Below are positions 50,541 through 59,575 of a stretch of DNA of 64,000 bases, piece by piece. Both the position numbers and the translations under genes were made by a program. A model generated the notes under the pieces. The model saw nothing but the letters and a program-made list of their open reading frames with translations, made no database searches and was not told the origin of the DNA. The first letter of the stretch is position 1. Each line of letters starts with the position of its first letter. The stretch covers positions 1,503,501-1,567,500 of the forward strand of contig CP060221.1 of NCBI GenBank assembly GCA_023898405.1, written 5' to 3'. This DNA is from Myxococcales bacterium. Lineage in GTDB: Bacteria; Myxococcota; UBA727; JABDBI01.

Positions 50541-53539
50541 AATTCAGAAAATTTATTTCCGCGAGACCAAAGCTATGGCAATTCCTGCTGTTCTTGTTGT
50601 GCTTTGCTGTTGTGGTGTTTCACGTGACCTACCGCCTCAATGTGCATTTTAAGGAAAAAAGTCAACATAAAAAATTACAGGATTTCAATCAAAGCCTTTT
50701 TCAAAATAGTATTGCCATCGAAAAAGAGCTGACCTCACTCAAAGAAAAAGCTACCAGAATCGCTAAAAATCCAAAATTGATTGAGTTGCTCAATGCAAAG
50801 TCTGCCAACATCAACTATGCACAACTTAAAGATGATTTCGGGATATTAGGGTTGAGTATAGTAGATACAAGTTTAAATACCACCCTAAGCGTTGAAGCAG
50901 ATGGAAAATTATTTTGGGTAAAGGATTCTTTAGCGAATGTATTTGAGTTTCTCATACCTCAATTAGTGGGTTTAGAGATTCCTAAATCAAACCCAAAAGC
51001 TTTATGGATTAAGATAGCGTGTCCTGTTTTTATATCAGATAAAGTATCTAAGATCGTTGTTTTAAGTCTGGAAGCTCCCGATCTAAGCACACAATTCTCA
51101 GGTGGCGATGATAATTCAAAAGAAAAATTTTCATTGTTATTTGAAAGTGACCAGGGTGTGGTCTTGATCAAAAAAAATCAGCTTTCTCATGAATTTGATG
51201 TGAAAACCCTACAGACTAATGAATCCCAAAATTTTCCTGCTACAAAAGCCCTTAAGGGTGTTTCGGGTTACAGCTTACTCGATGAAGGAAATCTGATTTT
51301 TTATCAGCCCGTAGTTCCTTTAAGAGCAGCCTTATTTTCTCAGCATCATGAGAGATCTTTTTTTAGTAAATGGCAAACAAATTATTTTCTCTTTAGTTTG
51401 TTGGTAGTTTTAATTTTATTTTTATATTTCTTAAATACTTTCATAAACTTGGTTTTACAGCGCTTGTTTAATTCTGAGAGATATTTCTACTTATTATTGG
51501 TAGCTATCATTTTGAGCTATGGTGCTTTTTTTAGTGTGTATTCATTTCACAAATACCAACAATACAACTCTAGCCTTGTGGACAAGGCGCAAAATGAATC
51601 TAAATCAATAATTGATAAAATGTCATCGTACAGTTCTGGACTCATTAAATATGTTAACTTTTTAGGAAGCTCTTTGGCGGAGGACATAGGTCAAGGAAAA
51701 CTAGCTCGCCGGCTTGTGAACAGCCGTCTGACACGATTAATGAAAAATTATGAAGATCTCCACAGTATAGATGTTGCATTTCTAGATGAAAACTTGGAGT
51801 GGCCGAGTATAAAACGAGCTGAAAATCTCCAGCTACAATCTTATGACGCAAGAAATTTACCTAAAAATCAGTTGCAAGCTTACAAAAATTTTCTCTCTCA
51901 GTGCACAAAGGATCAAGTTCGTTGGAATGGACCTTATGTAGACAGCGATCAAACAGAGATAATTTCTTCTTGCCAACCGATACATAATCGCGCTCAGGAA
52001 TTAATTGGATACGTGATTACAAGCCTGAAAATGGATGAAATTAGGGCTACAATAGGGCAGTTGTCTGTCTCTAATTTTGGCTATTTGATCGTGTTTGACT
52101 CTGATAATTCGATTTTATTTCATCCTTATCAGAGATTTGTGAGCGAAAAAAAGAGCCTCGATGAATTAGCACTTAAAACCGATGAGGGGAGTTTACGTTT
52201 TCTTGCTCGATATGATTTTAAAGATAAAAACGTGCTCATAGCTGATAAGAATTTTAATGACAGTCTATTTTTGAGGCTCTCCTATGTTAGTGGTCTTGAC
52301 TGGCGATTAGCTTATATTTCGTTTCCGGATATTAACTTAGTAGACACAACTTCTTTTACTTGGTTTGGTTTAAATATCTATTTATGTGCTCTGATTCTAT
52401 TATTGTTGCTTCAGTTTATCGGTATGATTTTCGTGTGGAAATCACGCAGTTTATTTATAGTTCGTATATGTACTGTGCTGATTTTAGCTTGTGTTCAAAT
52501 AATTTTATGGTCTAAATTATCGAAGCTCGAATTTTATACCAATGAAAATGAAAAAGGTTTGATAGACACAGCCTCTACTGATCTCATTCTCACAAGTTAT
52601 TTGGGAGATAAAGTTTCTGCTAAAAAAATTCCATTCGGAATACGCGTGGAAAATTATTTTACAAAAGATAACAAAACAGTCGAAATCACCGGTATTGTCT
52701 GGCAAGTGCTTGAAAATGAAAGCGATAAGCCAATCAACTTTTATTTTCAAGAAGCAATCGAAACAGACATTACTCCAGTGGGAAAATTCAAAATAGGAAA
52801 GGGAGTAAAGTGGGTATACGACTTTCATACAGCGGTCGTGGTCAATGAAGAAGCAACATATTACCCTTTTGATTTGAAGAAAATTTCTCTGACAGTTTCT
52901 CCTAGAAATATTTCGAGTCTAGTAGTCTTTGTGCCTGACTTCGATGCATATCCTCCTAGACACGAAGCCCCGTTTCTTGGTCTTTCAAAAGAGAGTTCAA
53001 AAAATAATTTGATATTCAATACAAAATTTGCCTTCCAAAAGAGTTTTCATGAGGGTGAAAGTAACGAACTTTACAGCAAAATTCCGGCACTCAATTTTAG
53101 CATTAATGAAAAAAGTAGCTTGACCAACGCTTGGGTGCTTTATGGTTTGCCGCTTCTAATTATTTTGGTTGCTCTTTTCATCGTGCTATTGCTCTTTCAT
53201 AGAGAGATTCAGCCACTCAATCATACGATAGCTGCTTATTTAGCTCTTTTGTTTGCTCTTTTGCTTTTACATAGAAATTTCAGTTCGGTGTTTAACAGCA
53301 AGCAATTAATCTACATGGAAGTATTTTTCATAAGTTCATACTTCATGATCGTAATCCTGTTTTTGCTTACTTCACTTCGCTATCTTTCTAATCTTTCAGA
53401 AAAACAAAAATTTTTGATTGGTGGAAAGATAGTGATGAACTATTGGTCGATTTTATTTTCGATATGGCTAATTATCACTTTGGTATGGTTTTTTTCAGGG
53501 TGGGTTTATCTAAAACAAATATTACAAATTATTTTTTGA
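50519..53539 (+). CDS. Membrane sensor protein with Cache-like domains and a pentameric ligand-gated-channel-like C-terminus
   Basis: A 1006-residue membrane protein with about nine hydrophobic helices. The segments are: TM (19-37), extracytoplasmic domain (39-285), TM pair (288-312, 322-342), a dCache-like domain (345-612, with DLHSIDVAFLDENLEWPS, GYVITSLKMDEIRATIG and GYLIVFDSDNSILFHP), then TM pair (617-640, 646-664). A beta-rich domain (690-860) has YYPFDLKKISLTV, comparable to the FPFD of Cys-loop/prokaryotic channel ligand domains. Four C-terminal TMs follow: the first has a central Pro (YGLPLLIILVALFIVLLLF), and the third reads YMEVFFISSYFMIVILFLL. The layout matches a pLGIC channel module. 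DUF4436-like proteins share YPFD and are an alternative. No kinase or methyl-accepting domain. The gene overlaps the binding-protein gene, implying a functional pair. Confidence 0.55.
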   Translation: MEFKNSIKFRKFISARPKLWQFLLFLLCFAVVVFHVTYRLNVHFKEKSQHKKLQDFNQSLFQNSIAIEKELTSLKEKATRIAKNPKLIELLNAKSANINYAQLKDDFGILGLSIVDTSLNTTLSVEADGKLFWVKDSLANVFEFLIPQLVGLEIPKSNPKALWIKIACPVFISDKVSKIVVLSLEAPDLSTQFSGGDDNSKEKFSLLFESDQGVVLIKKNQLSHEFDVKTLQTNESQNFPATKALKGVSGYSLLDEGNLIFYQPVVPLRAALFSQHHERSFFSKWQTNYFLFSLLVVLILFLYFLNTFINLVLQRLFNSERYFYLLLVAIILSYGAFFSVYSFHKYQQYNSSLVDKAQNESKSIIDKMSSYSSGLIKYVNFLGSSLAEDIGQGKLARRLVNSRLTRLMKNYEDLHSIDVAFLDENLEWPSIKRAENLQLQSYDARNLPKNQLQAYKNFLSQCTKDQVRWNGPYVDSDQTEIISSCQPIHNRAQELIGYVITSLKMDEIRATIGQLSVSNFGYLIVFDSDNSILFHPYQRFVSEKKSLDELALKTDEGSLRFLARYDFKDKNVLIADKNFNDSLFLRLSYVSGLDWRLAYISFPDINLVDTTSFTWFGLNIYLCALILLLLLQFIGMIFVWKSRSLFIVRICTVLILACVQIILWSKLSKLEFYTNENEKGLIDTASTDLILTSYLGDKVSAKKIPFGIRVENYFTKDNKTVEITGIVWQVLENESDKPINFYFQEAIETDITPVGKFKIGKGVKWVYDFHTAVVVNEEATYYPFDLKKISLTVSPRNISSLVVFVPDFDAYPPRHEAPFLGLSKESSKNNLIFNTKFAFQKSFHEGESNELYSKIPALNFSINEKSSLTNAWVLYGLPLLIILVALFIVLLLFHREIQPLNHTIAAYLALLFALLLLHRNFSSVFNSKQLIYMEVFFISSYFMIVILFLLTSLRYLSNLSEKQKFLIGGKIVMNYWSILFSIWLIITLVWFFSGWVYLKQILQIIF

Positions 53540-53732
53540 GCTCATCCAAAAAATTAAATCTTTAGAGAAGAGAATTGTTGTCCTAGATATACGATTGGAA
53601 TAGCAGTTCTCGCTTGTCTTGGGCGCAATCACCTTGCCATAAGCTTGACGAAAAAAGAAAACTGCATCAATAAAGGGTGGTGAACAGCGGCGAAGTGAAA
53701 AAGCCTCTTTGCTCAAACCGAAGGCTTAGGTA

Positions 53733-55298
53733 ATGAAGAATACCAAGGATCCCATTGGGGAATTGCGCGAGAACTTATTAGTAAAGAATCGAGAGGCTCG
53801 TCTAGGGGGCGGTAGTTCGCGTATTGAAAAGCAGCATTCTTTGGGGAAATTAACAGCTCGTGAGCGGATCGAGATACTTGTTGATCCCGGATCTTTTGTT
53901 GAGATGGATCGATTCCGAGTCCATCGATGCCGCAATTTTGGTATGGATGAAAAAAAGATTTTGGGTGATGGTTTGGTATCTGGTTTTGGGCAGATCGAAG
54001 GTCGCCAAGTTTTTGTCTATGCACAAGACTTCACTGTATTCGGAGGCTCGCTCTCAGAAGTAGTTGCGCAAAAAATTTGCAAGATCATGGATCTTGCCAT
54101 GAAAGCCGGAGTTCCGGTGATTGGACTCTCCGACTCTGGCGGTGCTCGGATTCAAGAAGGAGTTCAATCCTTAGCTGGTTATGCCGAGATATTTTGTCGC
54201 AATACTTTAGCTTCGGGCGTAATCCCACAAATTTCTGTGATAATGGGGCCTTCTGCCGGAGGGGCGGTTTATTCTCCTGCGCTTACCGATTTTATTTTTA
54301 TGGTGAGAGATACTAGCTACATGTTTCTTACCGGCCCGGACGTCATTAAAACTGTAACTCATGAATCGGTGACTATGGAGGAACTCGGTGGGGCTGTAAC
54401 ACATAACTCGAAGAGTGGCGTTGCCCATTTCGCTTTTGATAATGATTCTCATGCCTTAGATGCTGTGCGAAAACTGATTTCTTATTTGCCGCTCAATAAT
54501 GCTGAAGATCCACCAAGTCAATCATGCATTGATGATCCACAAAGGCGTGATGAAAAATTAAAAACTATTGTTCCTTCGCAACCTAATAAGCCCTATGATG
54601 TGCGCGAAATTATTCAGTGTGTCGTTGATGAACGTCACTTTTTTGAAGTACAAGAATATTTTGCGCAAAATATGGTTGTTGGTTTTGCTCGTATGCAAGG
54701 GCAATCGGTTGGTATTGTGGCAAATCAACCTCAGGTCTTAGCTGGAGCTATTGACATTGATGCTTCCGATAAAGCTGCACGCTTTGTTCGTTTTTGTGAT
54801 TGTTTTAATATTCCCATCATAAGTTTTGTCGATGTTCCTGGTTTTTTGCCTGGTACTGCTCAAGAATTTGGTGGAGTAATTCGTCATGGTGCTAAACTTC
54901 TTTACGCTTATGCTGAAGCAACTGTTCCAAAAATCACTGTGATCCTTCGTAAAGCTTACGGTGGTGCATACTGTGTCATGGGCCCTAAACATTTACGAGC
55001 TGATTTGAATTTTGCGCTACCAACTGCTGAAATAGCTGTAATGGGAGCTCAGGGTGCTGTTAATATCGTGATGCGTGAAGAAATTAATTCAGCCCAGGAT
55101 AAGGAACTCGCTTTCAAAGAGCTCAGTGAAAAATATCGTGAGCAGTTCCAAAATCCATACCGCGCAGCGGAACTAGGCTATATTGATGAAGTAATTTTGC
55201 CTGAGGAAATGCGTCCACGTTTTTGCCAGGCTCTTAATTTATTGCGTAACAAACGTGATGGAATCCCTTCGAAAAAGCACGGCAATATTCCTCTTTAA
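53733..55298 (+). CDS. pccB: Acyl-CoA carboxylase carboxyltransferase (propionyl-CoA carboxylase beta type)
   Basis: A 521-residue carboxyltransferase of the biotin-dependent acyl-CoA carboxylase family. Family segments are LTARERIEILVDPGSF, SDSGGARIQEGVQSLAGYA, GPSAGGAVYSPALTDF, DVPGFLPGTAQEFGGVIRHG and KAYGGAYCVMGPKHL, where the residues choosing between acetyl-, propionyl- and methylcrotonyl-CoA lie. Overall it is closest to propionyl-CoA type, but substrate cannot be fixed. With the next two genes it gives a three-subunit carboxylase, likely making methylmalonyl-CoA from propionyl-CoA. A weak promoter may lie near 53645. Confidence 0.9.
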   Translation: MKNTKDPIGELRENLLVKNREARLGGGSSRIEKQHSLGKLTARERIEILVDPGSFVEMDRFRVHRCRNFGMDEKKILGDGLVSGFGQIEGRQVFVYAQDFTVFGGSLSEVVAQKICKIMDLAMKAGVPVIGLSDSGGARIQEGVQSLAGYAEIFCRNTLASGVIPQISVIMGPSAGGAVYSPALTDFIFMVRDTSYMFLTGPDVIKTVTHESVTMEELGGAVTHNSKSGVAHFAFDNDSHALDAVRKLISYLPLNNAEDPPSQSCIDDPQRRDEKLKTIVPSQPNKPYDVREIIQCVVDERHFFEVQEYFAQNMVVGFARMQGQSVGIVANQPQVLAGAIDIDASDKAARFVRFCDCFNIPIISFVDVPGFLPGTAQEFGGVIRHGAKLLYAYAEATVPKITVILRKAYGGAYCVMGPKHLRADLNFALPTAEIAVMGAQGAVNIVMREEINSAQDKELAFKELSEKYREQFQNPYRAAELGYIDEVILPEEMRPRFCQALNLLRNKRDGIPSKKHGNIPL

Positions 55299-55307
55299 AA
55301 AGGTTTC

Positions 55308-56834
55308 ATGATGAAGAATCGCAAAATAAAAAAAGTTTTGGTAGCCAATCGAGGAGAAATCGCGGTGCGTGTGATGCGTACGTGTCGCGATTTGGGGCTA
55401 GAGACAGTTGCTGTTTATTCTGATCCTGATCGTTCAGCTCTTCACGTGCGTTTTGCCAGTGAAGCTTATCACATTGGCAGTGCAAGCCCTAAAGAAAGCT
55501 ACCTCAATATCGAGAAAATAATTGATGTCGCTAAAAAATCAAAAGCTGATGCTATTCATCCAGGTTATGGATTTTTATCAGAGAATCCTCAATTTGCAGA
55601 AGCGGTGAAAAAAGCTGGGTTGATTTTGATCGGTCCAAAAAGTTCCTCGATGGAAGCCATGGGAACTAAAACTCGAGCGCGTCAGGTTATGATAAAAGCA
55701 GGAGTGCCGGTTGTTCCTGGATTAGAAACTCCTGTCAAAGATGAAGCCGAGGCCAAAAAAATTGCTATTGAAATTGGTTTTCCTGTCATGCTTAAAGCCG
55801 TCTATGGTGGAGGCGGCAAGGGTATGCGCAAGGTTGACCGAGAAGAAAATTTTATATCAGCGTTTCGTATGGCCCAAAGTGAAGCGAGAAATTCTTTTGG
55901 TAATGATGAAGTTTATATCGAAAAATTTCTCAACAAACCTCGCCATATTGAGATGCAGATCCTTGCAGATATGTATGGCAATGTTGCGGCTTTTGTTGAA
56001 CGAGAGTGCTCTGTTCAGCGTAGACATCAAAAATTGATCGAAGAATCCCCAAGCCCATTTGTGGATCAAAAGATGCGCGAAAAAATGGCTGAGGTCGCTA
56101 AAAAAGCTGCGCTGGCGGTCGATTACATAGGTGCTGGGACCATTGAGTTTTTGGTGGATGATCAAAAAAATTTCTATTTCATGGAAATGAATACGCGCTT
56201 GCAAGTGGAGCACCCCATTACCGAGATGGTGAGTGGTCTTGATTTGGTCGCTGAACAAATTGACATTGCCGAAGGAAAAGAACTGAGCGGTTATGATTTT
56301 ATTAAGAACTTTAATGGTTGGGCAATGGAAGCACGTGTTTGCGCTGAAGATCCTGCCAGGGATTTTGTGCCTACTCCGGGACCCGTAAATCATTTACGTG
56401 TGCCAGGAGGTCCTTATACACGCACTGATTCAGGGATTTATGCAGGCTCAGAAATTACACCAGATTACGATCCGATGATTGCCAAATTAGTTGCATGGGG
56501 ACCAAACAGAGATATTGCAAGACGACGTCTGGATCGAGCGCTGATGGAATTTGCGCTCAAGGGATGCACTACCAATACAATGTTTCTGCGCCAAATTTTG
56601 GCATTTGAGCCTTTTATTGATGGAAGCTATGATACCAGTGTTATTGCAAAATATTTTAAAGAAACTCCAACGTGGTATCACAACGAGCATAAAATAGTAG
56701 CATTGCTAGGGGCCGCCATATTCAGTTTCGAGAAAGAAAAAAAACTTTCATCCCAAATTAGTATAGGTAAAAAAAATAATCCGGAAGCGAGCATTTCTAA
56801 ATGGCGCACCACGAACCCGTACAAAATTTTTTAG
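55308..56834 (+). CDS. Acyl-CoA carboxylase biotin carboxylase subunit
   Basis: A 508-residue biotin carboxylase (ATP-grasp) that carboxylates biotin with bicarbonate. Motifs are KVLVANRGEIAVRVMRTCRD, IHPGYGFLSENPQFAE, GGGGKGMRKV (ATP loop), ERECSVQRRHQKLIEESPSP, MEMNTRLQVEHPITEMVSGL and the C-terminal GCTTNTMFLRQILAFEPF. It lacks an attached biotin domain, which is the next gene. Its start lies 9 bases after the carboxyltransferase stop. Confidence 0.93.
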   Translation: MMKNRKIKKVLVANRGEIAVRVMRTCRDLGLETVAVYSDPDRSALHVRFASEAYHIGSASPKESYLNIEKIIDVAKKSKADAIHPGYGFLSENPQFAEAVKKAGLILIGPKSSSMEAMGTKTRARQVMIKAGVPVVPGLETPVKDEAEAKKIAIEIGFPVMLKAVYGGGGKGMRKVDREENFISAFRMAQSEARNSFGNDEVYIEKFLNKPRHIEMQILADMYGNVAAFVERECSVQRRHQKLIEESPSPFVDQKMREKMAEVAKKAALAVDYIGAGTIEFLVDDQKNFYFMEMNTRLQVEHPITEMVSGLDLVAEQIDIAEGKELSGYDFIKNFNGWAMEARVCAEDPARDFVPTPGPVNHLRVPGGPYTRTDSGIYAGSEITPDYDPMIAKLVAWGPNRDIARRRLDRALMEFALKGCTTNTMFLRQILAFEPFIDGSYDTSVIAKYFKETPTWYHNEHKIVALLGAAIFSFEKEKKLSSQISIGKKNNPEASISKWRTTNPYKIF

Positions 56835-56846
56835 AAGGTAAATTCA

Positions 56847-57389
56847 ATGGCCAAAATGACCTTTATCGGAGTTGCAGACAGTCAAGAACACCGAGTGGTA
56901 GTAGATGATCATGATCGGGATGATGGAATTTATAGCGTTGAGCTCGACGGAAAAAATTATCTCGTAGATGCACAGACAATGCCCTCTGAAATCGTGACCG
57001 CATTGATTGATAACAAAAGTTACGATCTGGAGGTAGATGATCAGGACCAATCAAGCGATCCTCTTGATGGTCGCCTTACCATTAGAGTGAGAGGGCGTAT
57101 TGTACGGCTTGAAATGCTTGAAGAGCGACGCAAAAAAATGAAAGACGCGCAGAGCTCTCAGTTCTCCCACGCGGGTTTGGCGCAAATTCAATCTCCAATG
57201 CCGGGTAAAGTTTTGCGTTACTTGGTAAGTGAAGGTGATGAAGTTAAAGAAGGCCAGGGAATAGTGGTGATTGAGGCAATGAAGATGGAAAATGAATTGC
57301 AATCACCTAAAGAGGGGCTTGTGAAATCAATTAGCTCATCTGAGGGAGCAACGGTTAGCAGTGGTGCTTTGTTGATGGTGATCGAATAG
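56847..57389 (+). CDS. Biotin carboxyl carrier protein of the acyl-CoA carboxylase
   Basis: A 180-residue carrier with the biotin site Lys146 in VIEAMKMENEL, preceded by SPMPGKVLRYLVSEGDEV. The N-terminal 100 residues form a separate beta domain with an acidic stretch (DDHDRDDGIYSVELDGKN), like the subunit-interaction domain attached to PCC-type biotin carboxylases. It begins 12 bases after the previous stop, so the order is carboxyltransferase, biotin carboxylase, carrier. A separate biotin ligase is not visible. Confidence 0.92.
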   Translation: MAKMTFIGVADSQEHRVVVDDHDRDDGIYSVELDGKNYLVDAQTMPSEIVTALIDNKSYDLEVDDQDQSSDPLDGRLTIRVRGRIVRLEMLEERRKKMKDAQSSQFSHAGLAQIQSPMPGKVLRYLVSEGDEVKEGQGIVVIEAMKMENELQSPKEGLVKSISSSEGATVSSGALLMVIE

Positions 57390-57608
57390 TCGATAAACTA
57401 CTTATAAGACTTATTTACCAACTGTTTTTTGTCTCACTTCTTTATGGTTTAGTAAAATTTCATAAATATTATCGATTGTTCCTGCACTTTTATGAAGCTT
57501 GGGATATGTGCTGCATAATTTTTTCTCACGAGTACCTCGTGTAGGTCGCGGCCTCGTTCGAAAAATATCTAAGAAGGTTCTGGTTTGAAACGTACAAAAA
57601 ATTTCCTA

Positions 57609-58667
57609 TCAAAGCTTCGAAAATTTAATACGTGCATACACAGGTAAATGGTCTGAGGCCAGTTCTGCTTCTTTTACTACTCTAAATTCCAAGAAAGAGA
57701 GGCTAGCCTTGCTGATGTAGATATGATCAAGTCGCCGATCGGGCATATTGCTTGGAAAGGTATAAAGATCGAATGGATTATTATTTTTGCTCTTTGGTGC
57801 GATCGCGTACATCTCTGGTGCATGTTTAAAAAACCAGGTAAAAGTGCTGTCTTTATCAAAGTGAGCATCAGGATCGTCTAAGAAACCATCTTTTTTAGGA
57901 GCATCTGGAAGCACTGTGTTGAAATCACCAGCTAAGATGATCGGAGTATGTATGCTGTCCATATATTTTTTGGTTTCTTGAATTTGTTTTTCGCGAGCTT
58001 GGGTTTCCCAGGCTTCAAAGTGAACATTGAGTAAGGCGATTGTTTTATCTCCAATTTGTACATCGACGCGCTCGATTCCGCGATCGATGTAGCCCCAGTT
58101 GTACCAGAAGGGATAAGATTCAGGTTTGTCAAAAATGATGCGTTGATGGTTTTTGAGAGGAAAGCGCGAGAGTACGCAATTGGCTGCGCGTACATATCCT
58201 ATGTGATGAGCAGGAGGCCAAAAAGGAAAAGGTACATAGTTTTTCTCCCACACCGTTGCGCAAGCATGGAAGGCATGTCCTGTTCTTTTTTTGATAAATT
58301 CAATCTGATCAATACGATAGGTTCTATTAGAATCCAGATCTACTTCCTGCAGTAAAAAGATATCGGCATCCATTTTGCTCATCGCGTTGGCAATCATGTT
58401 TAGCTGTTTTTCAGTGGTGGCCTTATCACGATGATCCCAAGCCTGTTCTTTTACCCCTTGACCGTGACCGATATTGTAAGAAGCGATGCTGAATGTATTT
58501 TTGGCTGCAGGTATAACGGCATTGTTATCGGCTACGGTATCCAGTTTGGAAAATGTGGGAAGCTGATCGCCCACCGCCCACCAAACAAAAAAGCCAAGAC
58601 CAATCGCTAGGGCAAAAATTAACGAGACAGTGTATCGAAATAGAGAAACAGCCAGACGTCTATGCAT
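57609..58667 (-). CDS. Endonuclease/exonuclease/phosphatase (EEP) family protein
   Basis: A 352-residue EEP-superfamily hydrolase with an N-terminal membrane anchor (FRYTVSLIFALAIGLGFFVW). Motifs are IASYNIGHGQGVKEQAW, DIFLLQEVDLDSNRTYR, ALLNVHFEAWETQAREKQ, ILAGDFNTVLPDAPKKDGF and RRLDHIYISKA, followed by LASDHLPVYARI, which gives the catalytic Glu, Asp-His pair and final His. The family includes nucleases, sphingomyelinases and inositol phosphatases. The substrate cannot be told. The anchored, outward-facing form suggests action on lipids or nucleic acids outside the cytoplasm. Confidence 0.82.
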   Translation of the reverse strand: MHRRLAVSLFRYTVSLIFALAIGLGFFVWWAVGDQLPTFSKLDTVADNNAVIPAAKNTFSIASYNIGHGQGVKEQAWDHRDKATTEKQLNMIANAMSKMDADIFLLQEVDLDSNRTYRIDQIEFIKKRTGHAFHACATVWEKNYVPFPFWPPAHHIGYVRAANCVLSRFPLKNHQRIIFDKPESYPFWYNWGYIDRGIERVDVQIGDKTIALLNVHFEAWETQAREKQIQETKKYMDSIHTPIILAGDFNTVLPDAPKKDGFLDDPDAHFDKDSTFTWFFKHAPEMYAIAPKSKNNNPFDLYTFPSNMPDRRLDHIYISKASLSFLEFRVVKEAELASDHLPVYARIKFSKL

Positions 58668-58908
58668 AATCGCTACCTTTCTAAAAAAAATAAATTTCTA
58701 AAATCTTGATTCTTTCTGCGAGTTTTTTGATAGCAAGCTTGTAAGACTTAAAAAAATGCTTGCATCTATTTTCTCCTAGAAAGGGTGCATGCTGCAAAAG
58801 CACCAAACATGCCTTTCAACATAAAGAACTGCACCAATAATCCATTGCTAATTTTTGAATTTAGTATTCCAGGATTGCCAAGCATGCAAGCAAGGCCTTG
58901 GATAGAGG

Positions 58909-59436
58909 TTATTCTTCAGAGGATAGTTCTTTAAGTTTTTGCAATTTTTTTCTGATGAAATCTCTTTTTAAGGGACTTTGATAGTCAACCCACAAAATGC
59001 CATTGAGATGATCAAGTTCATGTTGAAAACAACCACCCAAATAATAGAAAGCCTCGCGCTCCTTATGCTCACCTTTCTCGTTTTGATAGCGCATTACTAC
59101 AGTGTAAGCTCGCTTCACTTTGCCTCTAAAGCCTGGAATTGACATGCAGCCTTCTTCCCATGAAAAACTGCCTTCTTTGTGTATTATTTCAGGATTGACG
59201 AAAACTTCTTTGCCATTTGTGCCGTTGCCTTCATTGTGCTCAGGGGGAATATCGATCACAAAAACTCGTTTTAAAACACCAATTTGCGGTGCAGAAAGGC
59301 CTGCCATGGGTTCGGCATCCATGGTGTCAGAAATATCACGAATCAAACTTTGAAGTTCTTCACCAAAGTCATCGACTGATTCTGATATCTTTTTTAATTG
59401 CGGGTCGGGCCAAATTAGTATAGGTTTTGTGGTCAT
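58909..59436 (-). CDS. def: Peptide deformylase
   Basis: A 175-residue metalloenzyme removing the formyl group from nascent proteins. The three motifs are intact: GLSAPQIG (Gln51), EGCMS (Cys97) and HELDH (His139, His143, with Glu140). The length is typical. It is transcribed alone; fmt is not next to it. Downstream in the gap to 58668 nothing more was found. Confidence 0.95.
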   Translation of the reverse strand: MTTKPILIWPDPQLKKISESVDDFGEELQSLIRDISDTMDAEPMAGLSAPQIGVLKRVFVIDIPPEHNEGNGTNGKEVFVNPEIIHKEGSFSWEEGCMSIPGFRGKVKRAYTVVMRYQNEKGEHKEREAFYYLGGCFQHELDHLNGILWVDYQSPLKRDFIRKKLQKLKELSSEE

Positions 59437-59526
59437 GAGAAAGCCTTAAAAAATATGTAGTTCATTTGATATAATATAGGGTTTTTAAGATTGTTCAATA
59501 GTGTTTAATCGGCAGCTATCGCATCA

Positions 59527-59559
59527 AAAAACCAGCATTTTTTTATTGTGCTGGTTTTT
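59527..59559 (-). terminator. Rho-independent terminator after glutamate dehydrogenase
   Basis: Perfect 11-bp stem AAAAACCAGCA / TGCTGGTTTTT (59527-59537 and 59549-59559) with the U-tract in the stem tail. On the minus strand it follows gdhA at 59576. Confidence 0.85.
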
Positions 59560-59575
59560 CATGAGAAAAATTTGC

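Noticed and set aside
55857..56393. 178-codon minus-strand frame inside the biotin carboxylase gene
   Set aside because: The opposite strand is a fully conserved biotin carboxylase; no start signal.
57527..57541. 6-bp hairpin CACGAG/CTCGTG downstream of the carboxylase genes
   Set aside because: No T-run follows it, so it is not a classical terminator; kept only as a note.
58790..58880. Possible further copy of the palindromic repeat (ATTCCAGGATTG)
   Set aside because: Only a 12-base piece matches and no complementary arm is clear; chance in AT-rich sequence is likely.
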